64,000 bases of DNA from JAJTHC01 sp044348005 (GCA_044348005.1 JBIKTR010000009.1:29275-93274), one strand, 5' to 3'. Shown: positions 42,716 through 51,746, numbered from the stretch's first letter. Numbers and translations are program-made. Notes: a model not told the origin generated them from the letters alone.

Positions 42716-43318
42716 ATGAGAGAGAAAACACCCATGTTTCAAAGTTTACGCGAAGCCCAAGCCACTTGTGCCACCTGCGAAGCCTGCGAACTTGGGCAAA
42801 CACGCACCACTTCTGTCTTTGCGGGAGGCTCCCCCCACGCCAAAATCATGGTGATTGGTGAAGCCCCCGGTAAAGATGAAGACGCGCAAGGCGAACCGTT
42901 TGTGGGACGTTCAGGGCAGTTTTTGATGAAATGCTTTGCCCAAGTGGGCCTTGAACGCGGAAAAGACTTGTATATTTGCAACACGATTAAATGCCGACCG
43001 CCTCAAAACCGCAAGCCCACCCCCGCCGAAAAACAGGCGTGTCGCCCGTTTTTAGACGCTCAAATTGCTTTGATTCAACCTAAAATTATCGTGCTATGTG
43101 GGGCAACGGCCGTTTCGAGTTTTTTACCCCATGAAAAGCGAACCATTACTCAACTTCGTGGGCAGTGGGTTGAACAGGCCAGTGGGGCGAAACTCATGCC
43201 CGTGTTTCACCCGTCGTATTTATTGCGCTACCATTCGCTTGAAGCAGGGTCGCCTCGGGCGTTGATGATGCAAGATTTAGCGGAAATCAAGCGTCAAGTA
43301 ACGGCGCTCTTTCCTTGA
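42716..43318 (+). CDS. Uracil-DNA glycosylase, type 4 (4Fe-4S)
   Basis: A protein of 200 residues from the ATG at 42716; an ATG at 42734 is a possible alternative. It removes uracil from DNA. Motif 1 is GEAPGKDEDAQGEPFVGRSG (about 48-67), motif 2 is the late VFHPSYLLR (about 164-172). The cluster cysteines are in CEACELGQT near the N-terminus and in ICNTIKCRPPQNRKPTPAEKQAC (two cysteines quoted: IKC and QAC). The last 25 bases overlap the convergent membrane protein gene. Confidence 0.93.
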   Translation: MREKTPMFQSLREAQATCATCEACELGQTRTTSVFAGGSPHAKIMVIGEAPGKDEDAQGEPFVGRSGQFLMKCFAQVGLERGKDLYICNTIKCRPPQNRKPTPAEKQACRPFLDAQIALIQPKIIVLCGATAVSSFLPHEKRTITQLRGQWVEQASGAKLMPVFHPSYLLRYHSLEAGSPRALMMQDLAEIKRQVTALFP

Positions 43319-44544
43319 CGCGCCTGTTTTTCTTCCGCCCTTTTGGCGCGCCACGGCCGCGTCAAACGTATAATCAGCATCGGCAAAAGGGCATACAACA
43401 CTGAACCTGCCAATGTGCCTGCCAGTAATTCGATATTCTTTTTCCCTCCAACATAGGGAATGTGTGCATCGGGTTTAATATGTTTACTCACCCAGTTTTC
43501 CACCGCGTTCGGGAAGAGAATGTTCGCCACTAGGTAAGCCATCGCCCGCATCCCGATTTCAGGCTTTTCAACATCATCTCGCGAATATAACCATAGGGCG
43601 ATATAGGTGGGAAGCGCGAATACCACCCCAATCAGTAAGCGACTTGCCTGCTCCCAATCCCCTTGGGGAAGCAAACATTCTTCAAGCAAATCTATCTTTC
43701 CGTTTTTTTTGTTATATGTTTCAGCCCCAAATACATTACTCACGAACTGTTGTGTACCTTGACGCACCATTTTTTTTAAACCCGCTTCTTGTGGGTGTTC
43801 GGGTCCTAAAACGTGTTTCAATAATTGAGGCGTGTCTAAATGGATTTTAGGCATCTTCCACTGGTGTTTCATGCCCATTAAGCCCACGCCCAATAAACCC
43901 AAGGCAGTGGGTAACATAATCGCAACGTCTCGTTTACAAAGCTTGACGTATTCGGCCATGCGTTGTTTTACCAACGTTTGATGCGCATTTGAATGAAGGC
44001 GCTTTTGCTTGTCTTCTTTAGATTCTTTAGAATTTTTAGAATGACTCACGCTCGTTATTTTAGAAAATTCCACTTCTTGCGTGCGTTTTAGGGTCAACAT
44101 ATTCCGCAGTAAAGGGGTGAAAAATTCAATGCCTGCCAAGTAGGCAAATAACGGCGCAGACAACGCAAAGTTTCGCCACATTTTTTGATCATGCGTCAAT
44201 TCATGCGTCAAGCCTTTGCCCCAGCCGTGGGTCATTCGATCTAACGACCAAGTCATGGCTCGGTTAATTCCTAGGGTAATTGCAAAGGCGTTAATGGTTT
44301 CTATTGCTTGATAAAACCCTTGATCCAATGCTTCATCAGGCGTCGAAGCACTGGCGACCAACGGGATGTTGGATCCCAAGACTTCTTGGGTTGCCATTGT
44401 ATACATACGACGCTGTTCAATGTAAGTCAACACCTTTTCAGTCACAGGCACCCCTACCCCTTGACGCTGCAACCGCACCCCCCGCGGGGATTTTAAAAAC
44501 ACCTGAGGCGTCATGCGCGATGTTCTTGCAAGAAAAGCGTCCAT
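43294..44544 (-). CDS. Hypothetical polytopic membrane protein
   Basis: A protein of 416 residues, not recognised. About five hydrophobic segments: FALSAPLFAYLAGIEFF (about 125), IMLPTALGLLGVGLMG (about 210), LLIGVVFALPTYIALWLY (about 310), AYLVANILFPNAVENW (about 343) and AGTLAGSVLYALLPMLII (about 378). A Lys/Ser-rich loop (SVSHSKNSKESKEDKQKR) separates the first two. The N-terminus has VRLQRQGVGVP, similar to LQRQGRGYD in the TPP-controlled membrane protein. Its 3' end overlaps the glycosylase gene by 25 bases. The SD is weak. Confidence 0.65.
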   Translation of the reverse strand: MDAFLARTSRMTPQVFLKSPRGVRLQRQGVGVPVTEKVLTYIEQRRMYTMATQEVLGSNIPLVASASTPDEALDQGFYQAIETINAFAITLGINRAMTWSLDRMTHGWGKGLTHELTHDQKMWRNFALSAPLFAYLAGIEFFTPLLRNMLTLKRTQEVEFSKITSVSHSKNSKESKEDKQKRLHSNAHQTLVKQRMAEYVKLCKRDVAIMLPTALGLLGVGLMGMKHQWKMPKIHLDTPQLLKHVLGPEHPQEAGLKKMVRQGTQQFVSNVFGAETYNKKNGKIDLLEECLLPQGDWEQASRLLIGVVFALPTYIALWLYSRDDVEKPEIGMRAMAYLVANILFPNAVENWVSKHIKPDAHIPYVGGKKNIELLAGTLAGSVLYALLPMLIIRLTRPWRAKRAEEKQARQGKSAVT

Positions 44545-44660
44545 TCAGCTACTTTCAAAATTGAGAGGGAATCTTCAAAATCAGTCACCTAAAACACCCT
44601 AAAGTCAGGGGAGAAAAGTTTTTTCTATTGTAGAAGAAACATAAAGAAATAGCGAATCAT

Positions 44661-44689
44661 TTTACAGGGGTTTCTATTTACGTTATAGT
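44661..44689 (+). promoter_or_regulatory. Promoter for obgE
   Basis: TTTACA (44661-44666), 17-base spacer, TATAGT (44684-44689), 34 bases before the start codon. Confidence 0.6.
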
Positions 44690-44723
44690 AAAGCTAATTT
44701 AGTGAAAAAGGGTTTGAATACAT

Positions 44724-46199
44724 ATGATGATGTTTATTGATGAAGTGACCATTACGGTGCAAAGTGGGGCGGGGGGCAACGGCGCCATTTCTTGGCGGAA
44801 AGAAAAGTATGTTCCCTACGGTGGCCCTGCGGGCGGCGATGGTGGACGAGGCGGGAGCGTCTTTTTTGAAGCGACTGATGACATGCAAACCCTCCTAGAT
44901 TTTCGCTTTAACGCCCGTTATGAAGCCCCCGCAGGTGCCAAAGGCGCCAATAAAAACATGCACGGCAAAGGGGCTGAAGACTTGGTGCTGTTCGTGCCGT
45001 GTGGCACGATCGTGAAAGACGCTGAAACACAACTCCCTATTGCTGATCTCGCCACAAAAGGCCAACGCTTTTTAGTGGCCAATGGCGGACGCGGCGGCCG
45101 TGGCAATGCGCGTTTTGCCAGTGCCAACAACAAAGCCCCCCATTACGCTGAACCGGGTGAAGCAGGGATTACCCGAAACATCACCCTAGAACTAAAAATG
45201 CTCGCGGATGTTGGGTTCATTGGCATGCCCAATGCGGGCAAATCCACGCTCATTAGCGTGCTTTCTTCTGCCAAGCCCAAAATTGCCAATTACCCCTTTA
45301 CCACGCTTGAACCCAATCTAGGCGTCATGCGAAAAGACACGGGCGATGGCATTGTATTGGCGGACATTCCCGGTTTGATTGAAGGCGCAAGCGAAGGCGT
45401 GGGACTGGGGCATGCTTTTTTGCGTCATGTAGAACGTTGCCGAGTGCTCTTACACTTGGTGGATGCCACCGCACAAGACGGCGGAACCCCCTTAGACAAT
45501 TACGCCATCATTCGCAATGAACTAACGTACTACAGCCCTTCTTTGGGGCAGCGCACCGAAGTCATTGTGCTTACCAAGGCAGATGCCATGGAAGAAGCCG
45601 ACTTCAACGCCTTGCTAGACGCCTTTAAACAAGCCACTGGTAAAACCGTTTTAGGCATTAGTGCTGTCGCTAAACAAGGCTTAGCCCCCCTAAAGCAACA
45701 ACTCATCGACTTACTCGAAGCCATTCCTCCAGAAATGACGAAGATCGAGCTGGTGGAAGACACCAAGGCCACCGCCAACGACGATTCTTACTTTAGCATT
45801 GAAGTGGTGGATGAAGAAGAAGGCGTGTTTGCGGTTCACGGCGGAAAAGTCGAACGCTGGCTCAGTATTACGGATATCAGCAATTACCAGTCTTTAAGCC
45901 GTTTTTGGCATGTGTTGAAATCCATGGGCGTTTTTAATGCGCTAGACGCTCACGGGGCAACACCGGGGGATACCATCGTGATTGGTGCCGAGATGTTTGA
46001 CTATATTGGGGCGAACGCTTCAGCGAGTGAAGCAGATTTTGATCGTCATCGTGAAGGGCGTGAACCGTTGGAAGAGGGCCAAGTGCTTGAGTTTGACGAG
46101 GAAGACGACTTTGATCCTTCTCAAGGGCAAGTGATTGAACTGAACTTAGATGACTGGCAAGAACTACTAACCCATGACGACAGCGATTTAGAAGATTGA
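44724..46199 (+). CDS. obgE: Obg family GTPase
   Basis: A protein of 491 residues, GTPase that binds the 50S subunit late in ribosome assembly. The glycine-rich Obg fold is at 1-158 (SGAGGNGAISWRKEKYVPYGG, quoted in part: GGNGAISWRKEK; GGRGGRGNARFAS). The G domain has P-loop GMPNAGKST (about 170), the switch YPFTTLEPNLGV, DIPGLIEGA and LTKAD. The C-terminal OCT domain is YFSIEVVDEEEGVFAVHG onward. A further acidic tail (about 440-491) is longer than in E. coli. The first three ATG codons are adjacent and the exact one used is uncertain. Confidence 0.96.
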   Translation: MMMFIDEVTITVQSGAGGNGAISWRKEKYVPYGGPAGGDGGRGGSVFFEATDDMQTLLDFRFNARYEAPAGAKGANKNMHGKGAEDLVLFVPCGTIVKDAETQLPIADLATKGQRFLVANGGRGGRGNARFASANNKAPHYAEPGEAGITRNITLELKMLADVGFIGMPNAGKSTLISVLSSAKPKIANYPFTTLEPNLGVMRKDTGDGIVLADIPGLIEGASEGVGLGHAFLRHVERCRVLLHLVDATAQDGGTPLDNYAIIRNELTYYSPSLGQRTEVIVLTKADAMEEADFNALLDAFKQATGKTVLGISAVAKQGLAPLKQQLIDLLEAIPPEMTKIELVEDTKATANDDSYFSIEVVDEEEGVFAVHGGKVERWLSITDISNYQSLSRFWHVLKSMGVFNALDAHGATPGDTIVIGAEMFDYIGANASASEADFDRHREGREPLEEGQVLEFDEEDDFDPSQGQVIELNLDDWQELLTHDDSDLED

Positions 46200-46348
46200 C
46201 TCTCCTTAATTCTACCTTCCAGGTAAGGTTTAATATAGTCTCTTAAACTATTACAAAACGTTACAAATTCACACTTTATTTAGAGCTGAACCGTTTATTC
46301 AGGTGGAGGACTCCTCAACTCAGAGCGTCTTCCACCCGCCTAAGCCTT

Positions 46349-47317
46349 ATGAGAGAGATATACAGAGAGACCCTAACCGATATGAGTACAAGTTTTGGGG
46401 GGATTGCCACCCCACCTACCTTTTTTCAACTTCAAACAGGCAAACTTGACGCGCAAGTGAGGGCCTTTATTTACGCCCATGATCAAAACGGCGACAACGC
46501 CCTTTCTTCTGAAGAAGCCAGTCAAGCAGGCAGTCTAACAGGTACGGTTGCCTTTAAATCCACCAACAACAGCTTGAACAAAGCCTTGTGGGCCGCCATT
46601 GCTGGGCCAAGCAACACCCTAAATGCCAAAGAATACGCGCAATACCTCATTACGCTTGACGTCAATAAAGACGGAAAAATCACGCAAAACGAAGCCAATG
46701 CCATCTCTACCAAATGGGCAAACACGCTCACAAAGGCGCCAAACAATGGCGTAAAAAGCCTCTATCAAGAACTCGTTCAAACGGGGAAAGCCTTTGGCAT
46801 TGAAGCTATTTTTAGCAACACTACAGAAGAACGTCAGGCGTTTGGCTCGACGGACACAAAATCGTCCCCAAAACCAGTGAACAAAACGTCTGCTCCTTCT
46901 ATAAAATTACCACTTGTTTCCTCTTCAGATTCACCTACCCCCGAAACAGAACCGCTTGACGATGTTTCCACCCTTCCCTTGAATACAAGCCTTTTTGATC
47001 AGATTTTAGCCCCGTTTAATTTTACGGGCAACACCTTCAAATTAGAACAGTTTAAGAAAATCCATGCGCAACAAAATAAGGTTTACATTAACCCCGACTA
47101 TCTGGCTGCGGTGACTGCGAGCACTGGCAAGCAGTCGACTTTGCAAAGCCTGTATGGCCAGTACATGGCTCCTTCCATGTACGGCTCTTTAGTGAATCAG
47201 GTGAAAGAAAAAATGTCCATCCCCACCAGCCAGGGCTTACCTCTTGTGGGTTCAAGTATTTCAAGCGATTTACCCAACCCCAAGCGTGAAGATGCTTCTG
47301 GCCTTCCAATCGTGTAA
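46349..47317 (+). CDS. EF-hand calcium-binding protein
   Basis: A protein of 322 residues, not a named family. Two EF-hand loops are visible: DQNGDNALSSEE (about 46-57) and DVNKDGKITQNE (about 104-115), both with the expected acidic and Asn ligands and a final Glu. The rest is Ser/Thr/Pro-rich (about 165-215) and helical. There is no signal peptide or membrane segment. Two start codons are possible (46349, or 46382 giving MSTSFGG); neither has a strong SD. It may be a calcium sensor; the location is unknown. Confidence 0.75.
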   Translation: MREIYRETLTDMSTSFGGIATPPTFFQLQTGKLDAQVRAFIYAHDQNGDNALSSEEASQAGSLTGTVAFKSTNNSLNKALWAAIAGPSNTLNAKEYAQYLITLDVNKDGKITQNEANAISTKWANTLTKAPNNGVKSLYQELVQTGKAFGIEAIFSNTTEERQAFGSTDTKSSPKPVNKTSAPSIKLPLVSSSDSPTPETEPLDDVSTLPLNTSLFDQILAPFNFTGNTFKLEQFKKIHAQQNKVYINPDYLAAVTASTGKQSTLQSLYGQYMAPSMYGSLVNQVKEKMSIPTSQGLPLVGSSISSDLPNPKREDASGLPIV

Positions 47318-47353
47318 GCCTGTGTGACCTTTTTTAGAAGCCGTATGATTGAA

Positions 47354-48355
47354 TTAGGCGTTCACTAAGGCCTGTAAAATCGCCAAACCTTGGTTGCTTT
47401 TAAAATGGCCCAGCGCCCTTTGAGCGTCTTGACGGGTGGATTCAATCAACGCTTCTGTTAACGCAATGCCCCCGTGTTCATGGAGCTGTTGCTTTAAGGC
47501 CACACAGGCGTGATCAATCGCTTCAACAGGGGCGTTGCCTTGCACGAGCGTAAAAATTTCCTGAACAGCCGATTCTAAAGGGGCCTGCTGGTGGGGTTCT
47601 TGAAACAAGAGTAAAATCGGGGCGTTGGCTAAACCGTTTCGTATGTCATCTAAAATAGGTTTACCTAGGCTAGACGCTTGGGCCGTGTAATCGAGTAAAT
47701 CGTCCTGAAATTGAAAGGCCATGCCAAAGGCCTTGCCAAAAGCGATGGCGTTTTCAAGGCTCAAGGCATCTGCTTGGGCCAGTACGGCGACAGATTGCGC
47801 GAGGCACACATATAAACTGGCGGTTTTTTTATAGGTTTTCTGCGTGTAAGCGTCCCACGAAATAGACGCCAAGGGTTGAAAAGCCAAGGCATTTTGAAGC
47901 ACCTCGCCTTCACACAGTTCCGCCAATACTTTCGCGTAAAAGCTCACCAGTTGCAGATGCCCTAAGCTTGCCAGAGTTTGACTGGCTTGTGCGAGGAGCC
48001 AATCTCCGCCTAAAATAGCCAAACGATTGCCAAAGCGTTGACGAACGGTTGCTTGAGCGCGCCTTAAATCGGCTTCATCGAGCACATCGTCATGCAAGAG
48101 CGTGGCCAAGTGAATCATTTCCGTGACGGCCGCAAGCTTAATCACCCGATCATCACTGGGCTTACCCGTCAGCGCTTGCCACAAGGCATGCACCATAGCA
48201 GGACGCACCAATTTACCAGGGGTACTAAGGCCATAGGTGGTGGCTTCAGCCAGGCTCAAGGCTTCAGGGGGGAGCAACCCCTGCAAAAAATCCACCGTGG
48301 CGTGAAGTTCAGCATCTAAAGGTTTAAAAATAGGGGCAATGTGAAGAACCGTCAT
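47354..48355 (-). CDS. Long-chain polyprenyl diphosphate synthase
   Basis: A protein of 333 residues from the ATG at 48355 (a GTG four codons earlier is possible). It condenses isopentenyl diphosphate onto an allylic primer. First aspartate-rich motif LLHDDVLDEADLRR (about 84-97), second FQDDLLDY (about 215-222), and KLVRPAM near residue 47. The small residue pattern before the first motif (EMIHLATLLHDD) fits a medium or long product such as octaprenyl or solanesyl diphosphate. Such a product would be the side chain of menaquinone, consistent with mqnE in this window. The chain length is not certain. Confidence 0.88.
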   Translation of the reverse strand: MTVLHIAPIFKPLDAELHATVDFLQGLLPPEALSLAEATTYGLSTPGKLVRPAMVHALWQALTGKPSDDRVIKLAAVTEMIHLATLLHDDVLDEADLRRAQATVRQRFGNRLAILGGDWLLAQASQTLASLGHLQLVSFYAKVLAELCEGEVLQNALAFQPLASISWDAYTQKTYKKTASLYVCLAQSVAVLAQADALSLENAIAFGKAFGMAFQFQDDLLDYTAQASSLGKPILDDIRNGLANAPILLLFQEPHQQAPLESAVQEIFTLVQGNAPVEAIDHACVALKQQLHEHGGIALTEALIESTRQDAQRALGHFKSNQGLAILQALVNA

Positions 48356-48433
48356 CGTCTGTTTCACCTATAATGAACGTATGGTCTTATTATGGATGAA
48401 CATCCGCTAAAACGTCAACAGAAAAGATTCCTC

Positions 48434-49390
48434 ATGCCCCCAGAACTGATCATCATTACAGGTGCCACCGCCACAGGCAAAACCGATTTAGGCGTGGCCT
48501 TGGCGCAACATTTCGCGTGCGACGTCATTTCTTGCGACAGCCAACTGGTGTACCAAGGGCTCAATATCGGCACCGCCAAACCCACGACTGAAGAACAACA
48601 AGGCATCACCCATTGGGGCATGGATCTCGTCACCCCAGATGTCCCCTTTTCTGCCGCGATGTATGAACAGGCCGTACTGCCCTTAATCGTAGAGCGCCTT
48701 AAACGCCAGCAACCCGTGATTTTAGTCGGTGGAACAGGCTTTTACTTGCGCCAGATTCTTGAAGAACGCCCCTTGGTGGATGTTCCCCCCAACCCCGCCT
48801 TTCGCGCAGAAATGACGCACTGGGCCAGCCAACAATCCGAACCCTTTGCCTTGCATCAACGGCTACAATCGCTTGATGCCAAACGCGCTTGGCAGTTGTA
48901 CCCTCAAGATGTTCGCCGTATTTTGCGGGCCTTAGAAATCATCCACGCCACTGGCCAAGCCGTTCCCCAAGAACAACGCCCTAGTGTGCTAGCCACTGCC
49001 TTGGGCCACAATCCCCAAGCCACATGGCTTGGCTTGACGCACGAAGATAAGGGGCTTCGTTACCAGCGGATTGAAGCGCGCATTGACGCGATGATTAAGG
49101 CCGGCTGGCTTGAAGAAGTCGAACACCTCGCCCACACCTATGGTGCAGATGCCCATGCCTTGCAGGTGGCTCACGGATACCCTGAACTGCTGGCGGTGTT
49201 AAACGGTTCGCAAGGCTTGGACGTAGCCAAAACAAACATTGCCATTCACGTGCGTCAGTACGCCAGACGCCAAAAAGTGTGGTTTAATCGACACAAACAC
49301 ATGCAATGGTTGGATGTCAGCACCCCCGATGCACACCCCTTGCCCCTAGACGCCAAACTGGCGTGGGCCTTAGAAAGGATCCTCAAATGA
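48434..49390 (+). CDS. miaA: tRNA dimethylallyltransferase
   Basis: A protein of 318 residues from MPPELIIITGAT; an ATG at 48392 would add 14 residues but is not typical of the family. MiaA adds an isopentenyl group to A37 of tRNAs reading U-initial codons. P-loop GATATGKTDLG (about 9-19), then DSQLVYQGLNIGTAKP, LVGGTGFYLR and RRILRALEI. The C-terminal part includes FNRHKHMQWLDV. The SAM hydrolase gene overlaps its stop by four bases (ATGA). It is divergent from the polyprenyl synthase gene, which makes related prenyl diphosphates. Confidence 0.95.
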   Translation: MPPELIIITGATATGKTDLGVALAQHFACDVISCDSQLVYQGLNIGTAKPTTEEQQGITHWGMDLVTPDVPFSAAMYEQAVLPLIVERLKRQQPVILVGGTGFYLRQILEERPLVDVPPNPAFRAEMTHWASQQSEPFALHQRLQSLDAKRAWQLYPQDVRRILRALEIIHATGQAVPQEQRPSVLATALGHNPQATWLGLTHEDKGLRYQRIEARIDAMIKAGWLEEVEHLAHTYGADAHALQVAHGYPELLAVLNGSQGLDVAKTNIAIHVRQYARRQKVWFNRHKHMQWLDVSTPDAHPLPLDAKLAWALERILK

Positions 49391-50268
49391 ATCCCCCCAC
49401 TTTCCTTTCATGGACGCTGGCTTTTTTAAGTGATTACGGCAAAAGCGATGCGTACGCCGGCATTTTACACGCGGTGGCCTTAAGTCGTTTAACGCCTGAA
49501 GCCAAGCAATTTACCCAACGCATAGATTTAACCCACGACATTGCCCCCTTTGATATTCGTGCAGGGGCATGGAGCCTTTTACAAGCCCTGCCTTACTTAC
49601 CCCCTCACACGGTGACCGTGGCGGTGGTGGACCCCCAAGTGGGAAGCCCTGAACAAGGCATTGCGTTGGTGTTTCGCCCGAGTTTTCAACAGGTCTTTAT
49701 CGCCCCAGACAACGGTCTTTTGGCACCTTTGCTCGATTTTATCCCCGATGCCAGATCTATTAGCTTGACCCGTCAAGACGTTCAAGCCTATGCGTGGTTT
49801 TACGCTAGTGTTGAAGAGCAAGCGTCCGCTGGCAATACCTTTCACGGTCGGGATATTTACACGCCGTTGGCGTGTGCGATACTCAATGCGTGGGCAAGAG
49901 GGGAGGCGTTCCCTCTGCTTGAGCAAACAGAGCCTGCTCCCTTACGAGGGGCTTGGCCGTTTCCGCCTTCGGCTCAACGACATGAAAAGGGCTTTACGGC
50001 TCACGTGTTGTTGCGTGACGGCTACGGCAACCTCATCACTACCTTGCCGTCGCATTGGATCGATCCCACCGTCACGCATCTACAAGTCACGCATCACGAG
50101 CAAACGTTTACACTACCTATAGTCAGCTGTTACGCCGAAGGTAATGAGCATCCGCAGGGGGTTGCCTTGCGTGGGAGCCATGGTTACATCGAACTGGCTC
50201 GTTCGCAAGCGAGTTTTTCGAGTGATTTCCAAAGGGATGACGCGCTGTTGATTTCTATGCTATATTAA
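49387..50268 (+). CDS. SAM hydroxide adenosyltransferase (DUF62 family)
   Basis: A protein of 293 residues. This family, related to the fluorinase, hydrolyses S-adenosylmethionine to adenosine and methionine. Family motifs: AFLSDYGKSDAYAGILHAV (about 12-30) with the Asp that binds ribose, DLTHDIAPFDIRAG, VAVVDPQVGS, FIAPDNGLLAPLL, GNTFHGRDIYTPLA and LRDGYGNLIT. The start overlaps the miaA stop, so the two are translationally coupled. Why a cell would destroy SAM next to a tRNA-modifying gene is unclear. Confidence 0.9.
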   Translation: MNPPTFLSWTLAFLSDYGKSDAYAGILHAVALSRLTPEAKQFTQRIDLTHDIAPFDIRAGAWSLLQALPYLPPHTVTVAVVDPQVGSPEQGIALVFRPSFQQVFIAPDNGLLAPLLDFIPDARSISLTRQDVQAYAWFYASVEEQASAGNTFHGRDIYTPLACAILNAWARGEAFPLLEQTEPAPLRGAWPFPPSAQRHEKGFTAHVLLRDGYGNLITTLPSHWIDPTVTHLQVTHHEQTFTLPIVSCYAEGNEHPQGVALRGSHGYIELARSQASFSSDFQRDDALLISMLY

Positions 50269-50330
50269 ATAAGATACTTCCCAATACTGTGGAATGGTTT
50301 TCATGCTCCGTTTATAGCTGGTCGTCGTCA

Positions 50331-50431
50331 GAGACCTTTGCTCCGCCAAAGGTCTCCAACACCTCTAAAGGCGGTTCAAGGGGGGACGGGGGAGGACGTA
50401 TTGCGTTTCTCCTCCCCTTCGTCCCCCCTTG
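50331..50431. other. Pair of strong hairpins in a gene-free gap
   Basis: GAGACCTTTG (50331-50340) pairs perfectly with CAAAGGTCTC (50347-50356). A second, larger hairpin has CAAGGGGGGACG at 50377 and CGTCCCCCCTTG ending at 50431, with GGAGGA / TCCTCC inside. Neither is followed by a T run. The 296-base gap between the SAM hydrolase gene and pheA holds no gene that I can see. Confidence 0.55.
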
Positions 50432-50564
50432 AAAATCCCCCCTGAAACCCCACCTCGTCGCATCATTCCTTTGCACGACGTCCGCAAAATGTCTCGGCAG
50501 CCTCGCATTTAGTGCTTGGACGCCTGCTCTTCATTAGTCTCTATTTTCAAAAGAAAGCGTACTT

Positions 50565-51455
50565 ATGCCTCCCCTCACCCTAGGATACCTCGGCCCTGAA
50601 GGCTCCAACTCTCACCAAGCCGTCAGCACCGCCCTTTCGCACTGGCAAACGGTGAAAACGGCTCCTGCCGAAGTCGCCTTTCATACCTTGACGCATCTAC
50701 TCGAAGCCCTCGTGGATTCGCAAGTCGACATCGCTATTGTGCCGTATGAAAACGGCTTAGAAGGCACGGTCGTTGAAGTGCTTGAGTTCTTGGGCAACCC
50801 CGCTCACAACGCTTTCGTGCAAGCCGAGTTCTTGCAAGTGATTGAACATGCCCTTATGGTGCACCATCCGCAAAGTAACCCGCACTTACACACGATTTAT
50901 TCTCACCAAATGGCCTTGGGCCAATGTAAAGATTCGCTCCGCAAGCGATTTGGATCAACCGTGACCCTGATTCCCACGGCGTCTACCGCTGAAGCCGCCA
51001 AGCGACTTTCCAGCTTAAGCGCCACAGAAGCTCAAGGCATCGGGGTGTTGGCCACGCAAACCGCCGCGGCCTTGCATGGTTTGCACATCATCGACCGTAA
51101 CATTAGCGATGCTTCCCACAACGTGACACGCTTTTTTATGGTGACGACTTCTCCGCAATGGGATCCAAAGTTTCCACGCTTTAAGCAAGATTCTCCACCG
51201 TTGAAGACGTCCCTCTGTGTGGGTTTGCATGAATACCCCGGTGTGTTGACGGAATACTTGCAGGTGTTTCAGCGTTACTGGGTGAACTTAACGAAAATTG
51301 AATCTCGCCCCACACGCGAACAGTACGGGAACTACCGCTTTTATTTAGACATGGAAGGCGATCTCGCGGGCATGGCCGAAGGGCGTATGCTTTCAGAGCT
51401 CAAGGCCCGCAGTCGAAGTTTTCACGTGCAGGGGGCGTACCGTTGTTTGGGGTGA
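50565..51455 (+). CDS. pheA: Prephenate dehydratase
   Basis: A protein of 296 residues, converting prephenate to phenylpyruvate for phenylalanine synthesis. The N-terminal catalytic domain has LGYLGPEGSNSHQA (about 5-18), VPYENGLEGTVVEVLEFL (about 64) and NVTRFFMV (about 185), where TRF holds the catalytic Thr. The C-terminal ACT domain (about 210-290) has HEYPGVLTEYL and KIESRPTREQYGNYRFYLD, quoted in part (ESRP), which is the feedback site for phenylalanine. It has no chorismate mutase domain. The SD is weak. Confidence 0.95.
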   Translation: MPPLTLGYLGPEGSNSHQAVSTALSHWQTVKTAPAEVAFHTLTHLLEALVDSQVDIAIVPYENGLEGTVVEVLEFLGNPAHNAFVQAEFLQVIEHALMVHHPQSNPHLHTIYSHQMALGQCKDSLRKRFGSTVTLIPTASTAEAAKRLSSLSATEAQGIGVLATQTAAALHGLHIIDRNISDASHNVTRFFMVTTSPQWDPKFPRFKQDSPPLKTSLCVGLHEYPGVLTEYLQVFQRYWVNLTKIESRPTREQYGNYRFYLDMEGDLAGMAEGRMLSELKARSRSFHVQGAYRCLG

Positions 51456-51481
51456 AATTGTTTGGCGGATTCAAAATACAG

Positions 51482-51569
51482 TATAGTGTTCGAGAGATAA
51501 AACAGGCGATGAGGCTATTTTAGGCGCCTAGAATAGCCTACTGTACGGAAAACTCTTTAAAACACTATA
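51482..51569. repeat. Short family B element (88 bp), copy 1
   Basis: TATAGTGTTCGAGAGATAAA ... central palindrome GGCTATTTTAGGCGCCTAGAATAGCC (26 bases, arms GGCTATT / AATAGCC) ... TTTAAAACACTATA. It lies between pheA and amiC. Confidence 0.8.
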
Positions 51570-51638
51570 TCACAATAAAGGAGAGGCATCTTCAAGCCAA
51601 CGGCGAAGATGTTTTTGTACTTATGATTATACTTATGT

Positions 51639-51726
51639 TATAGTGTTCGAGAGATAAAACAGGCGATGAGGCTATTCTAGGCTCCTCGTCTAGCCTACTG
51701 TAGGGAAAACTCTTTAAAAAACTATA
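51639..51726. repeat. Short family B element (88 bp), copy 2
   Basis: The same 88-base length, orientation and ends as copy 1, with a few changes in the central palindrome (GGCTATTCTAGGCTCC...). The two copies are 69 bases apart and the second ends about 20 bases before the amiC start. Confidence 0.8.
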
Positions 51727-51746
51727 TAGTATTAAACCTAGCTTAC

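Noticed and set aside
251..46380. AGAGAGACCCTA shared by the leaders of the 0.3-kb and 46.3-kb genes
   Set aside because: Only two short matches in purine-rich leaders; not enough to claim a shared site.
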